From the NCBI GenBank assembly GCA_903934015.1, contig CAIZMI010000003.1:1-61438 (forward strand): 61,438 nt of DNA. The letters run 5' to 3'. Below the pieces are notes generated by a model. That model did no database searches. It saw only the letters and a list, made by a program, of their open reading frames with translations, and was not told where the DNA came from. The stretch comes from an uncultured bacterium (GTDB taxonomy: Bacteria > Patescibacteriota > Andersenbacteria > UBA10190 > CAIZMI01). Each line of letters begins with the position of its first letter. Position 1 is the stretch's first letter. This document shows positions 18,429-29,102 of this stretch, piece after piece. The position numbers and the translations under genes were made by a program.

Positions 18429-19394
18429 CTAAACCAGGCCCGAAATTAAAATTTCATTATTACCCCGAAGATAATCTCTGGCAGACATTATATTCTTGTT
18501 TTGTGGTTGTATTGTTATTAGGTGAAGAGCTTTGTTGTCACCGCAACAAACTAGAAAATTATTGTCTGAATCAATAAAAACTCCCCCTGGTCTTTTCCCT
18601 ATTGTTTCTTTGTCTGATAGTTGAGCTTTATGAATTCTAATTGACTGAAGCTTATTTTTTAGCATTGTCCATGCAATGGGCCATGGGTAAAAAGCACGTA
18701 CCAGCCTTTCAATGGTTTGTGACGAATCGTTCCAGTTAACACGGGCATCATCCTTAGAGATTTTTTTGCAAATACTAATATTGTTTAATGATTGTGGAAT
18801 GGGCGTTATTTTTCCTAAAAATAAATCAGAAAGTGTTCTGACGAGTAATGAGGCACCAAGCATGGCAATTTTTTCACTAAGGGATCCCGCAGTAGCGGTT
18901 GGTAAAATTTCAATCTCTTTTTGGTCTAAAATTAATCCCGTGTCCATGCCCTTATCCATTTTCATAATAGTTACGCCGGTAAAATTATCTCCGGACAAAA
19001 TTGCCGATTGAACGGGGGATGCGCCCCGGTATCGGGGAAGAAGTGAGCCGTGAACATTCACCGCTCCAAATTTTGGTAAATCAAGAAGAAATTGAGGTAA
19101 AATTTTTCCATAGGCAACTACTACAAAAAAATCAGCGCGCAGTTCAGCCAAATTTCGACTGAAAGTATTATCAGATAGTCTTTCGGGCTGAAACACGTTA
19201 ATGTTGTGATTGATTGCCCATTGATTAATTGTGTTTGTTAAAACCTTTTTTCCTCTTCCGGATGCTTTATTTGGTTGAGTAACAATTGCCACAATATCAA
19301 AGGGTGGGTTAAATAAAAAATCAAGTGAGGGAATTGAAAATTCCGCAGAACCAAAAAATACAATTCGTATTTTTTGGTTAGAAATTTCGTTCAT
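18429..19394 (-). CDS. fmt: Methionyl-tRNA formyltransferase
   Basis: IRIVFFGSAEFSIPSLDFL, AVNVHGSLLPRYRGASPVQSAILSGDNFTGVTIMKMDKGMDTG. Confidence 0.95.
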   Translation of the reverse strand: MNEISNQKIRIVFFGSAEFSIPSLDFLFNPPFDIVAIVTQPNKASGRGKKVLTNTINQWAINHNINVFQPERLSDNTFSRNLAELRADFFVVVAYGKILPQFLLDLPKFGAVNVHGSLLPRYRGASPVQSAILSGDNFTGVTIMKMDKGMDTGLILDQKEIEILPTATAGSLSEKIAMLGASLLVRTLSDLFLGKITPIPQSLNNISICKKISKDDARVNWNDSSQTIERLVRAFYPWPIAWTMLKNKLQSIRIHKAQLSDKETIGKRPGGVFIDSDNNFLVCCGDNKALHLITIQPQNKNIMSARDYLRGNNEILISGLV

Positions 19395-19402
19395 TAAGAT
19401 AG

Positions 19403-19861
19403 TTAAAAAAGGATTTTACTCTTAAGATAATCTGTTATTAGAATTCCGTTTATGTGATCAATTTCGTGTTGAAAAATTTTTGCCTGCATGTCATTTGCTT
19501 TGATTTCTACAGGGGTTCCTTCCTCATTAATTCCCGCAACGATAATTTTTTTTGGTCTAGTAATTTTTATAAAATACTCAGGAACAGAAAGACAACCTTC
19601 CTCAAGGGTGGAAGTTACCCCGGATTGCCATGTTATTTTGGGGTTAATGATGGCATAGGGTTCATTTTCGTAATTGATAACGATAATACGTAATGGCACT
19701 CCGATTTGTGGCGCAGCCAACCCAACCCCCGTTGAGGCGATAACGGTATCTTTCATGTCAATCACTATTCTTTTAATTTCCGCGCTCGTTGGATCTAATA
19801 CCGCCTCGCTGGGGGTAGAAAGTATGTTGTTTGGGGCGTGGATAATGGGTCTTATTGACAT
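19403..19861 (-). CDS. def: Peptide deformylase
   Basis: GVGLAAPQIG, EEGCLSVPE, FQHEIDHINGILITD. Confidence 0.95.
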   Translation of the reverse strand: MSIRPIIHAPNNILSTPSEAVLDPTSAEIKRIVIDMKDTVIASTGVGLAAPQIGVPLRIIVINYENEPYAIINPKITWQSGVTSTLEEGCLSVPEYFIKITRPKKIIVAGINEEGTPVEIKANDMQAKIFQHEIDHINGILITDYLKSKILF

Positions 19862-19978
19862 AGATGTTAATATACATTGTAATACTAATTATTCATTTTG
19901 CAATAGGGGAGATATTTTTTGCCAGAATTTGTTTTAGTAGATAGTGTGTAAGTAAGGTAATTATATTTTAAAAAATAA

Positions 19979-21097
19979 ATGAAAATATTGATTGTAACGC
20001 CATATTTTTACCCGGCATACGTATATGGAGGTCCTATTGAAGTTTCATATCAAACCGGAAAGGCCTGGGTTGAGCAAGGTCATGAAGTATTTGTTGTAAC
20101 AACAAACGCAAATGGCACAGTTAATTTGGATGTTGAAACAAAAATACCAATTGTGATTGATGGTATGGAAGTATTTTATTGCAAACGGATGTTTTCCTCC
20201 GCGATATCATTACAAATTATGCATCTATTGGTTTCAAGGATTAAAAATGCGGATATCGTTGTTTTGCATTTTGTGTATTCGTTTACAACAATCCCAACGA
20301 TTTTATTGTGTAGAATATACAAAAAAAAATTAATTTGGCGACCGCACGGAGCATTGCAAAATTGGGTCGGAAAAAATAAGCCGAGAATCAAGAAATTTTG
20401 GAACATAATTTGTAAAATTTTACTTCCTCCAAGTGCTCATCTTGTGTTTGCTTCACAAAAGGAACGGGAGGAGTGTGGAACCATTTTTCAGCGTTTTAAT
20501 ACTGCAGTTGTACCAAATGGCGCAATTGTGCCGGCCGTATTAATTACAAAAACCGCTTCCAAAAAGATACGATTAATGTTTCTTGGAAGAATAAATAGAA
20601 TAAAAGGTTTAGAAAACTTAATAACCGCAATGATGATGGTTGACTCGAAAACTTTTACGTTGGACATATATGGAACTGGCGAGAAAAAATACGTTGAAAG
20701 CCTGAATGTCTTTATTGGGAAGCACCAACTCAGTGATCGAGTATTTATGAGGGGTGGTATTTCACATTCGTCTTTGTTGAATATATTCGCAAATACCGAT
20801 TGTTTGGTGTTGCCTTCACATTTAGAAAGTTTTGGCCAAGTTGTAGTTGAATCGTTGGCTCACGGTGTACCGGTGATTGTTTCTACCGGTGCGCCATGGA
20901 AACAAATAGACTTGGTTGGTTGCGGGTTGTGGGTTAAAAATGATTCAAAAAGTTTAGCATCAGCAATTATCAAAATGAGTAAACTGGATATGGTAAAAAT
21001 GGGCATAAGGGGTAGAAATTGGATAAAATCAGATTTTGATTGGTCGCTTGGAGCGCAAAAAATTATCGCTTTATCTGCAGTAGAAGAGAGGACTTAA
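19979..21097 (+). CDS. Glycosyltransferase family 4 (GT-B)
   Basis: MKILIVTPYFYPAYVYGGPIEVSYQTGKAW, RLMFLGRINRIKGLENLI, LPSHLESFGQVVVESLAHGVPVI. Confidence 0.9.
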   Translation: MKILIVTPYFYPAYVYGGPIEVSYQTGKAWVEQGHEVFVVTTNANGTVNLDVETKIPIVIDGMEVFYCKRMFSSAISLQIMHLLVSRIKNADIVVLHFVYSFTTIPTILLCRIYKKKLIWRPHGALQNWVGKNKPRIKKFWNIICKILLPPSAHLVFASQKEREECGTIFQRFNTAVVPNGAIVPAVLITKTASKKIRLMFLGRINRIKGLENLITAMMMVDSKTFTLDIYGTGEKKYVESLNVFIGKHQLSDRVFMRGGISHSSLLNIFANTDCLVLPSHLESFGQVVVESLAHGVPVIVSTGAPWKQIDLVGCGLWVKNDSKSLASAIIKMSKLDMVKMGIRGRNWIKSDFDWSLGAQKIIALSAVEERT

Positions 21098-21158
21098 TAT
21101 CTGCTATCAGAAAAGCAAATATGTTTTCGTGATAAATGATAGATAACAAATAGCTTAA

Positions 21159-22955
21159 TCAGTGCGCGAATAAATTGCTCCATGAAAATGGAACGTCTAT
21201 TGACCATGAATTAGGAATTGCTTTACATAAAACACTGATGTTTTTTTCATTGGTGCGAATAATAATCTGCCCAACATATTTTGATTGTCTTTTAAAAATT
21301 ATGATATTAATTTGCCCCCTGCTTTCACTATTTGAAATTTTACTTCTTAATATTCTTGTTTCTTTTTGAGCCAAAATTTCAGTTGCGAATTCTTTTTCAC
21401 ATGTGAGCATGCGCCCGAAAGGGGGGAATAGGAGCTGTTTGCGGTCTTCTGTGTCATTTTCTATTAATTCATTAATTGTGCGGTTCTTAATATGTTTTAA
21501 TATTCCAGAATCATTGTTTCGTTCATTGATGTAAATTGTCGGGTCGGTGTTTTTTCGAATAAGCTTGTTTAGTCTTTGTAGGATAATGAGCGACTTTTCA
21601 AGCGAATCAAAGTGCGTAATGCCTGTAACTGTAGAAAAGTCGGGGACAATGCAACAATCAAAAAATGCTTTATTGACTATTGAAAATAGTATTTGTGTGG
21701 TAATTACGATATTTGCATCAGTTAGGGATGAAATTAATGAGTCAGTTATTTTTACACCTTTGTCTATTCTAATGATATTCAGTTCAGGGAACGCTTTTTT
21801 TAATAATTGCTCGATTGAGCGCGTACCTGTTTTAAGGGCGTTTATTTTGGGGCTACCGCACTTTCCGCAAAACGCTTGTAGAGTGCCGGTTATGGCTTTG
21901 CATGCTTTGCAAAATAAATCTTTATTTTGTCTCTGAAGAATTGAACCGCACTGTTCACACCGCAGAGTGTTTCCGCAGTCCTTGCATACATAAAAACTTT
22001 CATAACCAATGGCATCGTGGTAAATAAGAATTTTGTTTTGCTGACTAATTTTTCGTTTAATTAGGTTTAATATTTCATCAGAAAAAAAACCTTGTTCGTT
22101 CCAATTTTTATTAATAACCGTAATTTTTTCAAAAGTCTGATATTTATTTTTGACGTTGGATAGTGAGTATGTTGCAAAAGTTTGGATAGAGACAAGAAAG
22201 GTGAGTGGTATTTGATAAATTATGGATTTTAAATAAGCCCCAACACGAGCGTCATAAAACGGGTGCATGTTCCATTGGCGGTGAGAAGGCAAGGCAGGTT
22301 CTATTAAAATAATTGCAGTTAAATTACTAAAAGGGAGAAATATTCCGCTGTGGGTAGCAATAACTACGCAAAATTGATTCTCATATATTTCGTTTGTGAC
22401 GTCATTTTTTTCCTTTTGAGATAACTGATTGTTGTAGAAGACACATTTTCTTCCAGCTAATTTGCAAATGTTTGAAATATCATCTCCAAAAATAATTTCT
22501 GGAATAAGGATTAAAATTTGTCCAGCGCCTTTTGTCTTTAATATTTTTTCCAGTTCTTTTTCTGTAAACTTAATTACAATCGAACCGTGTCTTTTTGATA
22601 TTTCAGGATTATTGAAACGCTTTTCGGTGAACGATTTTCTATTTGATACTAAAGCCTTTGTTAATAAAGATAGGGATTCGAGAGAATAGTCAGAAAACAT
22701 TTCCAGCCATCTTAAGTCGTGTTTTGTGGCAATGTTTTTTCTTTCAATCTCAATTATGTTTTTTAGATATATATTTTTTTTCTTTGTTTTGCTCCACACC
22801 ACTCCATTAATAATGCGATTTGAGAATGGAATTCTTACCAAATCGCCAGGCACAGCATTCATATTGTTTGGAACGATGTAAGAATATTTTTGATTACCCT
22901 GCGGGGGCAGAGCAACGAGGGGGACAACTTCAATCACTTGATCGGTATTTTTCAT
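21159..22955 (-). CDS. priA: PriA-like primosomal protein N', helicase motifs degenerate, zinc-binding cysteines retained
   Basis: N-terminal 3'BD-like VPGDLVRIPFSNRIINGVVW; CKDCGNTLRCEQCGSILQ...FCKACK...CGKCGS; no Walker A or DEEH. Confidence 0.78.
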   Translation of the reverse strand: MKNTDQVIEVVPLVALPPQGNQKYSYIVPNNMNAVPGDLVRIPFSNRIINGVVWSKTKKKNIYLKNIIEIERKNIATKHDLRWLEMFSDYSLESLSLLTKALVSNRKSFTEKRFNNPEISKRHGSIVIKFTEKELEKILKTKGAGQILILIPEIIFGDDISNICKLAGRKCVFYNNQLSQKEKNDVTNEIYENQFCVVIATHSGIFLPFSNLTAIILIEPALPSHRQWNMHPFYDARVGAYLKSIIYQIPLTFLVSIQTFATYSLSNVKNKYQTFEKITVINKNWNEQGFFSDEILNLIKRKISQQNKILIYHDAIGYESFYVCKDCGNTLRCEQCGSILQRQNKDLFCKACKAITGTLQAFCGKCGSPKINALKTGTRSIEQLLKKAFPELNIIRIDKGVKITDSLISSLTDANIVITTQILFSIVNKAFFDCCIVPDFSTVTGITHFDSLEKSLIILQRLNKLIRKNTDPTIYINERNNDSGILKHIKNRTINELIENDTEDRKQLLFPPFGRMLTCEKEFATEILAQKETRILRSKISNSESRGQINIIIFKRQSKYVGQIIIRTNEKNISVLCKAIPNSWSIDVPFSWSNLFAH

Positions 22956-23165
22956 TTATTTAATCATCTTCAAAAAATTGTTGAACTTGGAAAATTCCTA
23001 TTGTCATGCTTTTGATAAGTCATGGGTCTTTAAGCACATTAGTTGAACAAATTTAACACAATTTTCATAAAAAAAGACTGGCATACCTTGATCCTAGCAT
23101 AGTGTTCATATTATCAATAAAATTTAGGCATATCTCTATTTTTACATATTGCCTATAATCAAAAC

Positions 23166-24026
23166 ATGAATATTTACGCTAAAATGACTAATATTTTTGA
23201 TGTGCCTGTTGTTTTTGCGACAAAACGAGATATCGTATTATGGTGCGAGGAGAGAATATTAACCAATGTCTCAACTAATATTGTTACAGTAAATCCGGAA
23301 ATTCTTCTTATGGCTCGCAGGGACGCATGGTATAAAACAATTCTTCAAAAAGCTGATTTGATTACTCCGGACGGGGCCGGAATATGCTGGGCCTTAAGAT
23401 TTACGGAATTAGCCGATCAATCAACAAGTATTGTGGGAATAATTAAGTTGTTTATTGGTTCTTTGTGGCAAGTGGTTTTTGGTCGAACGGTTAATGTTGG
23501 TTATCCTGAGAGAGTTTCAGGAGCTGATTTGTTCTGGGATATTATTCAAATTGCGGAACAACAAAACAAAAAAGTTTACTTAATTGGCGGTGAACGCAAA
23601 ACGGCGCAAAGAGCTGCTAAAAGAATTATTAGTCGGTATAAAAAAATAAATATTTGGGCATATGGTCCAGACCATACCGCCACACCATATTCGCCACAAA
23701 TATTACACAATGAAATTATTGAAATACGACCGGAAATTATCTTCGTTGCTTATGGTTCCCCAAAGCAAGAGGAGTGGATCAATCAAAATATGCACAGATA
23801 TCCTTTTGTGAGGTTTGCAATGGGGGTTGGAGGAACATTGGACTTCATAGCGGGAAACGCAGTTAGGGCGCCATTGCGTTTGCAAAAACATGCATTAGAA
23901 TGGTTTTGGCGGTTATATCAGCGTCCATCAAGGATTATTAGGGTATTTAGAGCTACAATGGTTTTCCCTTCGATTATTCTTATTTCGCAACTAAATAAAT
24001 TTTATGCAAGAAAATTCAGAAAATAA
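23166..24026 (+). CDS. WecG/TagA/CpsF family glycosyltransferase
   Basis: VTVNPEILLMARRDAWYKTILQKADLITPDGAGICWA, VYLIGGERKTAQRAA, VAYGSPKQEEWI, GVGGTLDFIAGNAVRAP. Confidence 0.95.
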   Translation: MNIYAKMTNIFDVPVVFATKRDIVLWCEERILTNVSTNIVTVNPEILLMARRDAWYKTILQKADLITPDGAGICWALRFTELADQSTSIVGIIKLFIGSLWQVVFGRTVNVGYPERVSGADLFWDIIQIAEQQNKKVYLIGGERKTAQRAAKRIISRYKKINIWAYGPDHTATPYSPQILHNEIIEIRPEIIFVAYGSPKQEEWINQNMHRYPFVRFAMGVGGTLDFIAGNAVRAPLRLQKHALEWFWRLYQRPSRIIRVFRATMVFPSIILISQLNKFYARKFRK

Positions 24027-25482
24027 GCCAAAGGTGCGAGTTCGGTTTCCACCATCACCGACTGGTTTTTTACATGTTGGGCACGCGCGTACTGCTCTTT
24101 ATAATTATTTGTTTGCTCATATAAACAATGGAGACCTGGTTCTTAGAATTGAGGATACAGATGTTGCACGCTACAGTTCTGAAGGTGAGAAAGATATTTT
24201 TGAGAGCCTAAAATGGCTTGGATTGAGTTGGAATGAAGGCCCCGATATTGGCGGTCCGAATGCGCCATATAAACAATCCGAAAGAACCAGCAAGTATTCT
24301 GAAAAAATTAAACAACTTCTGCAAGATGGTAAGGCATATCGATGTTTTTGTTCACAAGAACGGCTTGATAAAATGCGTGAAATTGCTGAAATGGAAAAGA
24401 AATCGTTTAAATATGATAAAACGTGTCGTGTTTTGACTTTGGAGGAGAGTGACATGCGAGCAGAAAAAGAAAACTTTGTTGTAAGACTAAAGGTTGATCT
24501 GGGCGAGACGATAGTATTTGATGATTTGGTTCGGGGAAACGTTAAGTTTTCTTCTGATATGGTGGACGATTTTGTGATTTCAAAGGGGGATAATCAGGCA
24601 CTATATCATCTCGCTGTTGTAATTGATGACGCAGAGATGGGTATTACACACATTATTCGTGGCGAGGATGGATTAAGTAATACTCCGAAACACATCAGTT
24701 TACAGAAAGCATTGGGATATGTAACGCCCAGATATGCTCACTTGCCGTTAATTCTTGATGAAAAGAAAAAGAAGTTGTCTAAACGATCCGGAGATGTGGT
24801 TCTTACTCTTAAATCTCTTAGGGAGGATCAGGGGTATTTACCGGAAACACTTCTTAACGCAGTTGCACTCTTGGGTTGGAATCCCAAAACAGAACAAGTG
24901 GTTTTTACGTTGGAAGAACTAAAAGCTGCCTTTAAATTGGAAAATGTACAAAAGGCGGGGGCAGTTTTTTCGCTTGATCGACTTAACTGGTTAAATAAAC
25001 AACATATAAAAAGACTTTCTGCGGAGGATTTAATGGAAAGATCCAAGCCATTTATTAATAAAAGCGGAATAGAAATTGATAGAGGTTTTCTGTTAAAGAT
25101 AATTAGAGTCGAAAAAGAAAGAATTACTCTTCTAAAAGAAATTCCGCAATTAGTGCTGGATATAACGAACGAGCCTGTTTTGGACACGGAAAAAATTCCA
25201 TGGAAAAACGACGGCAAGGATCGAGCAAAAGATGCTCTCGCAGTATTAATTGAAGAAATTGGGATTTTGCCTATGGAAGTCTGGTCTGATCTTTTGGTCC
25301 TTCAAACCAAAATAATGGAAATTGTAGATAAAACCGAAATGGGAAGAGCAACAACATTGTGGCCAATGCGTTACGCGCTTTCAGGGAAGGAGAATAGTGC
25401 TGGACCTCATGAATTGGCTTGGTTGCTGGGAAAGCCGGAGACTATTAAGCGAATGCGAGAAGCTGTTGTACAATTAGGTTGA
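24004..25482 (+). CDS. gltX: Glutamyl-tRNA synthetase
   Basis: VRVRFPPSPTGFLHVGHARTALYNYLFA, LRIEDTDVARYS, KKLSKRSGDV. Confidence 0.96.
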   Translation: MQENSENKPKVRVRFPPSPTGFLHVGHARTALYNYLFAHINNGDLVLRIEDTDVARYSSEGEKDIFESLKWLGLSWNEGPDIGGPNAPYKQSERTSKYSEKIKQLLQDGKAYRCFCSQERLDKMREIAEMEKKSFKYDKTCRVLTLEESDMRAEKENFVVRLKVDLGETIVFDDLVRGNVKFSSDMVDDFVISKGDNQALYHLAVVIDDAEMGITHIIRGEDGLSNTPKHISLQKALGYVTPRYAHLPLILDEKKKKLSKRSGDVVLTLKSLREDQGYLPETLLNAVALLGWNPKTEQVVFTLEELKAAFKLENVQKAGAVFSLDRLNWLNKQHIKRLSAEDLMERSKPFINKSGIEIDRGFLLKIIRVEKERITLLKEIPQLVLDITNEPVLDTEKIPWKNDGKDRAKDALAVLIEEIGILPMEVWSDLLVLQTKIMEIVDKTEMGRATTLWPMRYALSGKENSAGPHELAWLLGKPETIKRMREAVVQLG

Positions 25483-26705
25483 TGGGTAAAACTAAATCTC
25501 AACAAATATTTGGGACTTTAATATTGGTAACCTTTTTTATGGGGGTGACGCCTTTCGCGCGGGGCGATGTTTTAGATGATCTGCGTCAGCAGATGGCTGA
25601 AAAAAGAAAAGTAATTGATGGGATTGAACAAAAAATTAATGAGTTTAAGACCTCAATTGCAAAACAACAATCACAGGCACTCACGTTGTCCGGTCAAATT
25701 AAAATAATAGATAACGGAGTAACAAGTTTAACGTTGGAAATTGATAAAACAAATGCTCAGATTTCTGAATTACAAACCGAAAGTGAAGCGTTAAAAGAGG
25801 AAATTGAAACTGTTGATAGACAAATTGAAAATCAAAAAGTGATATTGAAAGAGTATCTTAGAACATTGCAGGCGCTGGATACAATGGGGAGTGTGCAGTC
25901 TTTCTTTAAATATGCCACCTTATCAGACGCGATAAGAGAAATTCGCTCGGTTTATCGTGCCGAGCAAAATAGTCAGATCACTCTTGATCGTATTCGAGAA
26001 TTGCAGGAAACCTTGAAGGCACGAGAAGTAACTTTTAATGATTTCAAAAGGGAACTGGATGGTTTGCAGGCAAGACAAATAAGTCAAAAAAATATTTTAG
26101 GTCAACAGCAAGAAGCAAAAACTCGCTTATTGGAATTAACGCGCGCGCAGGAATATGAATATGGAAAATTATTGAACCAGACCGTCGCAGAGCAAAAAAA
26201 GCAGGATGCTGAGATATCTCGTTTAGACACTGCTATTCGCCAGGAATTGGAGAGACAGGGTTATCGAAAATTAAGTGGGGTTGGTAAACTTGATTGGCCA
26301 ATAGATCCAATTTTTGGAATTTCATGTGGCTTTCATTGTTCCGGTTATCCGTACGCATCCTTGATTGGTGCTCATACCGGGACTGATATGCCAATTGATA
26401 TGGGGACACCAATTAGGGCGACTGCGGATGGTTATGTCGGTAAAATTCATCTTTCTTCGGGTACGGGGTATTCATACATATTACTAATTCATGGAGATAA
26501 TATTTCAACGGTATATGGACACGTTATAAATGCCAGTGTTAATGAAGGGACGTATGTTACACGTGGGCAGATAATAGGGCACACAGGTGGTGCCCCAGGA
26601 AGTCGTGGTTCGGGCCTTTCTACCGGTCCTCACTTGCATTTTGAAGTGAGAAAAAACGGAATTCCAGTCGATGCACAAAATTATTTACCTTCTCTAGGGG
26701 GTTGA
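25479..26705 (+). CDS. EnvC-like coiled-coil M23 family peptidase
   Basis: Long coiled coil after signal peptide; GAHTGTDMPIDMGTPIRATADG, TGPHLHFEVRKNG. Confidence 0.92.
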   Translation: MMGKTKSQQIFGTLILVTFFMGVTPFARGDVLDDLRQQMAEKRKVIDGIEQKINEFKTSIAKQQSQALTLSGQIKIIDNGVTSLTLEIDKTNAQISELQTESEALKEEIETVDRQIENQKVILKEYLRTLQALDTMGSVQSFFKYATLSDAIREIRSVYRAEQNSQITLDRIRELQETLKAREVTFNDFKRELDGLQARQISQKNILGQQQEAKTRLLELTRAQEYEYGKLLNQTVAEQKKQDAEISRLDTAIRQELERQGYRKLSGVGKLDWPIDPIFGISCGFHCSGYPYASLIGAHTGTDMPIDMGTPIRATADGYVGKIHLSSGTGYSYILLIHGDNISTVYGHVINASVNEGTYVTRGQIIGHTGGAPGSRGSGLSTGPHLHFEVRKNGIPVDAQNYLPSLGG

Positions 26706-26706
26706 T

Positions 26707-27600
26707 ATGTATAAACCTAAATTTGTTGTAATTATTACAACCTATTTAAGAGCGGAAGCATTGGGGCGTTGTTTAAATATTATGGAGAACCAGACTAGAT
26801 TGCCTGATGAACTAGTAATTGTTGTACGCGACACTGATCTAAAAACAAGAGAATTTATTGAAAAATATCGAGACGATAATAATTTATTTAGAATAACTGT
26901 ACTTTTTGTTTCTATCCCTGGGTATTTACCTCCCTTAAAGGAAGGGTTAAGGGTCGCGGAAGGGGATTACGTGGGAATCTTGGACGACGATGTTTTGGTA
27001 AAATCAAACTGGGTTGAAAAAGCGTTATTGGCTTTTTATGAGAGTGGGCCACGTATTGGTGCTGTTGTCGGGGCACAATTTTGTAGTAATACCAAAAAAG
27101 GCAATGTATTTCCGGCGAAACTTAGTTGGTTTGGTCGTTTTGCTGTGATAAAAAATTTATCAGTTAGAACTGATAATATTAATGCTTTTTGCGAGGGCAA
27201 CATGGTTTTTCGTGGAGAAATAAGTAGAAAGTTGGAAGTTGATTTTCGATTAAATAATGGTCGAATTGCGCATCATGGTCTTGATCTTGGTTTACAAGTT
27301 ATTGGCAGTGGTTGGAAGATTTTATATGAACCCCTGTTAAACGCAGAGCATTTGGCATTACAAGAGCAGTGGAATATCGATAAGGTTCAAAACATACAAA
27401 GTTATGTTGCAAATTTGGCAATTATCATTAAAAAGCATTTTGGAAAGAAAAGATTGTTCTTCTTTGCAATTTACAATATAGCGATGGGCCAATATAGTAT
27501 GCCTGGTTTGCTGTATTTTTTGTTTAAGAATAAGGTTCAATATAAAAATGTTTCCTTGACGCGTATCGAATTACTTACGGCGCTTTTTCAGAGCACATGA
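26707..27600 (+). CDS. Glycosyltransferase family 2
   Basis: VVIITTYLRAEALGRCLNIMENQTRLPDELVIVV, GDYVGILDDDVLV. Confidence 0.88.
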   Translation: MYKPKFVVIITTYLRAEALGRCLNIMENQTRLPDELVIVVRDTDLKTREFIEKYRDDNNLFRITVLFVSIPGYLPPLKEGLRVAEGDYVGILDDDVLVKSNWVEKALLAFYESGPRIGAVVGAQFCSNTKKGNVFPAKLSWFGRFAVIKNLSVRTDNINAFCEGNMVFRGEISRKLEVDFRLNNGRIAHHGLDLGLQVIGSGWKILYEPLLNAEHLALQEQWNIDKVQNIQSYVANLAIIIKKHFGKKRLFFFAIYNIAMGQYSMPGLLYFLFKNKVQYKNVSLTRIELLTALFQST

Positions 27601-29057
27601 ATCTTTCGATATTTGTATACGAAATAATTAAATCATTTTTTTCGTTTTTGCCTATACTGATACCACTGGGCGCTCTTATTTTTTTATTTATTCCGTCTCG
27701 TAAAGTACTCTTTCTTTTTATATTTTTTCTCGGTTTTCAAGCAATATTTATCGACATAGGGGTTATGGTAAATATTCCCCGCGCATTACTATTCATTACA
27801 TTATTGACAATCCCTATATATTTTACGCGGGAATTAATAATTGCTTTAAAAGGCTACCCCGCAAAAAAAATGTTAATTGTAGTAATATTTTTTTTAGCAA
27901 TATCGGCGTTACTGAATATTCCCAGTTTTCCGATAAAAAATATCCTTACCGCCTATGGCCCGATAGGAGATAGTTTATTTCGCGACCGTGCCACTAAACA
28001 GGCATCCCAGATTTTGATGTTTATTCTTAAGGCTTCAATTCCTCTGGTAATTTTAACGATATGTCGCACGAGAAAAGAAGTTGTTGTAATGTTAAAAGTT
28101 TTAATGGCGGGTACGTCATTTCTTTGTCTCTATGGCATTTATCAGTTTTTTGCTTATCTGTTTAATTTACCGGCAATTTATATATACCGAGGCGCGTTTA
28201 ATCCAACCGGTGCTGTGGGTATTTTCAGTACGCCATTTGGAAATTTTTTTAGAGTATCATCATTGGCTGGTGAACCAAAGGATTTGGCGGGAATTTTATT
28301 ACCAGTTTCAATATTATTAGCGGTGATTACTTGGCGAGTGGTAAAAGAAAAACATTATAATCTAAACCTAAAGTTGGTATTGTTGGGTCTGTTTTTTCTG
28401 AATACTTGTGTTTTTGTTGCGACTTTTTCAACTGCGGGATGGTTAGGTGCTCTTGTCGGGATTGGTGGAATTTTTATATTTAGTATGAATTTTCAACCTA
28501 AAATTAGAACAGTTTGGATTTTTTGCAGTATTTGTTTGGGACTTATGGCTATGTATGTTGTTATTCCATCGGTAAATGATGTAGTAAACAAAAGAATAAT
28601 TGAAAGATTAAATTATGAATATTTACTAAATAATAATGAATACGGGGTCCCTCAGTTGTTACATATGTATAAAACACACCCGGAAACAATTATTTATGGG
28701 GCGTCTTTGGGTGGAGCGGTTTTTTATGAACAATACAATGAGCAACCGGAAAGCATAGTATATTACCTATTTGATTATGGTGTTATCGGAATTATTTTGC
28801 TTTTCTCCTTCTTTTTATTGGTGTTAAGAAAAATACTCAATATTTCAAAATCTGATAATTTTAAAAAGGACATTTTATTAAGTGGTCTTGTTTATACGAT
28901 GGTGGGGAGTATTGTGGCCACACTCGTTTTTCCTAAAGTGGACTCTATGCTTGGCTTATGGGTTATTATTGGATTAACGACGGCGTTGACAATTTCCTCA
29001 AAAGAAGGAATTGAGAGCACGAAAGACGATCGCAGTTTTAGCGCAGAGTCATATTAA
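27597..29057 (+). CDS. O-antigen ligase/polymerase-like membrane protein
   Basis: Multiple TM helices, Wzy/WaaL-like arrangement, between GT2 and Wzz/BY-kinase genes. Confidence 0.7.
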   Translation: MNLSIFVYEIIKSFFSFLPILIPLGALIFLFIPSRKVLFLFIFFLGFQAIFIDIGVMVNIPRALLFITLLTIPIYFTRELIIALKGYPAKKMLIVVIFFLAISALLNIPSFPIKNILTAYGPIGDSLFRDRATKQASQILMFILKASIPLVILTICRTRKEVVVMLKVLMAGTSFLCLYGIYQFFAYLFNLPAIYIYRGAFNPTGAVGIFSTPFGNFFRVSSLAGEPKDLAGILLPVSILLAVITWRVVKEKHYNLNLKLVLLGLFFLNTCVFVATFSTAGWLGALVGIGGIFIFSMNFQPKIRTVWIFCSICLGLMAMYVVIPSVNDVVNKRIIERLNYEYLLNNNEYGVPQLLHMYKTHPETIIYGASLGGAVFYEQYNEQPESIVYYLFDYGVIGIILLFSFFLLVLRKILNISKSDNFKKDILLSGLVYTMVGSIVATLVFPKVDSMLGLWVIIGLTTALTISSKEGIESTKDDRSFSAESY

Positions 29058-29102
29058 TACGGTATGTTCCATGATTATATATAAGGTGGTAAAATATGAA
29101 AA

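Noticed and set aside
23982-24026. Overlap of WecG-like and gltX genes as a fusion or frameshift
   Set aside because: Short overlap (23 nt) with clear independent ends and starts; normal for a compact genome.
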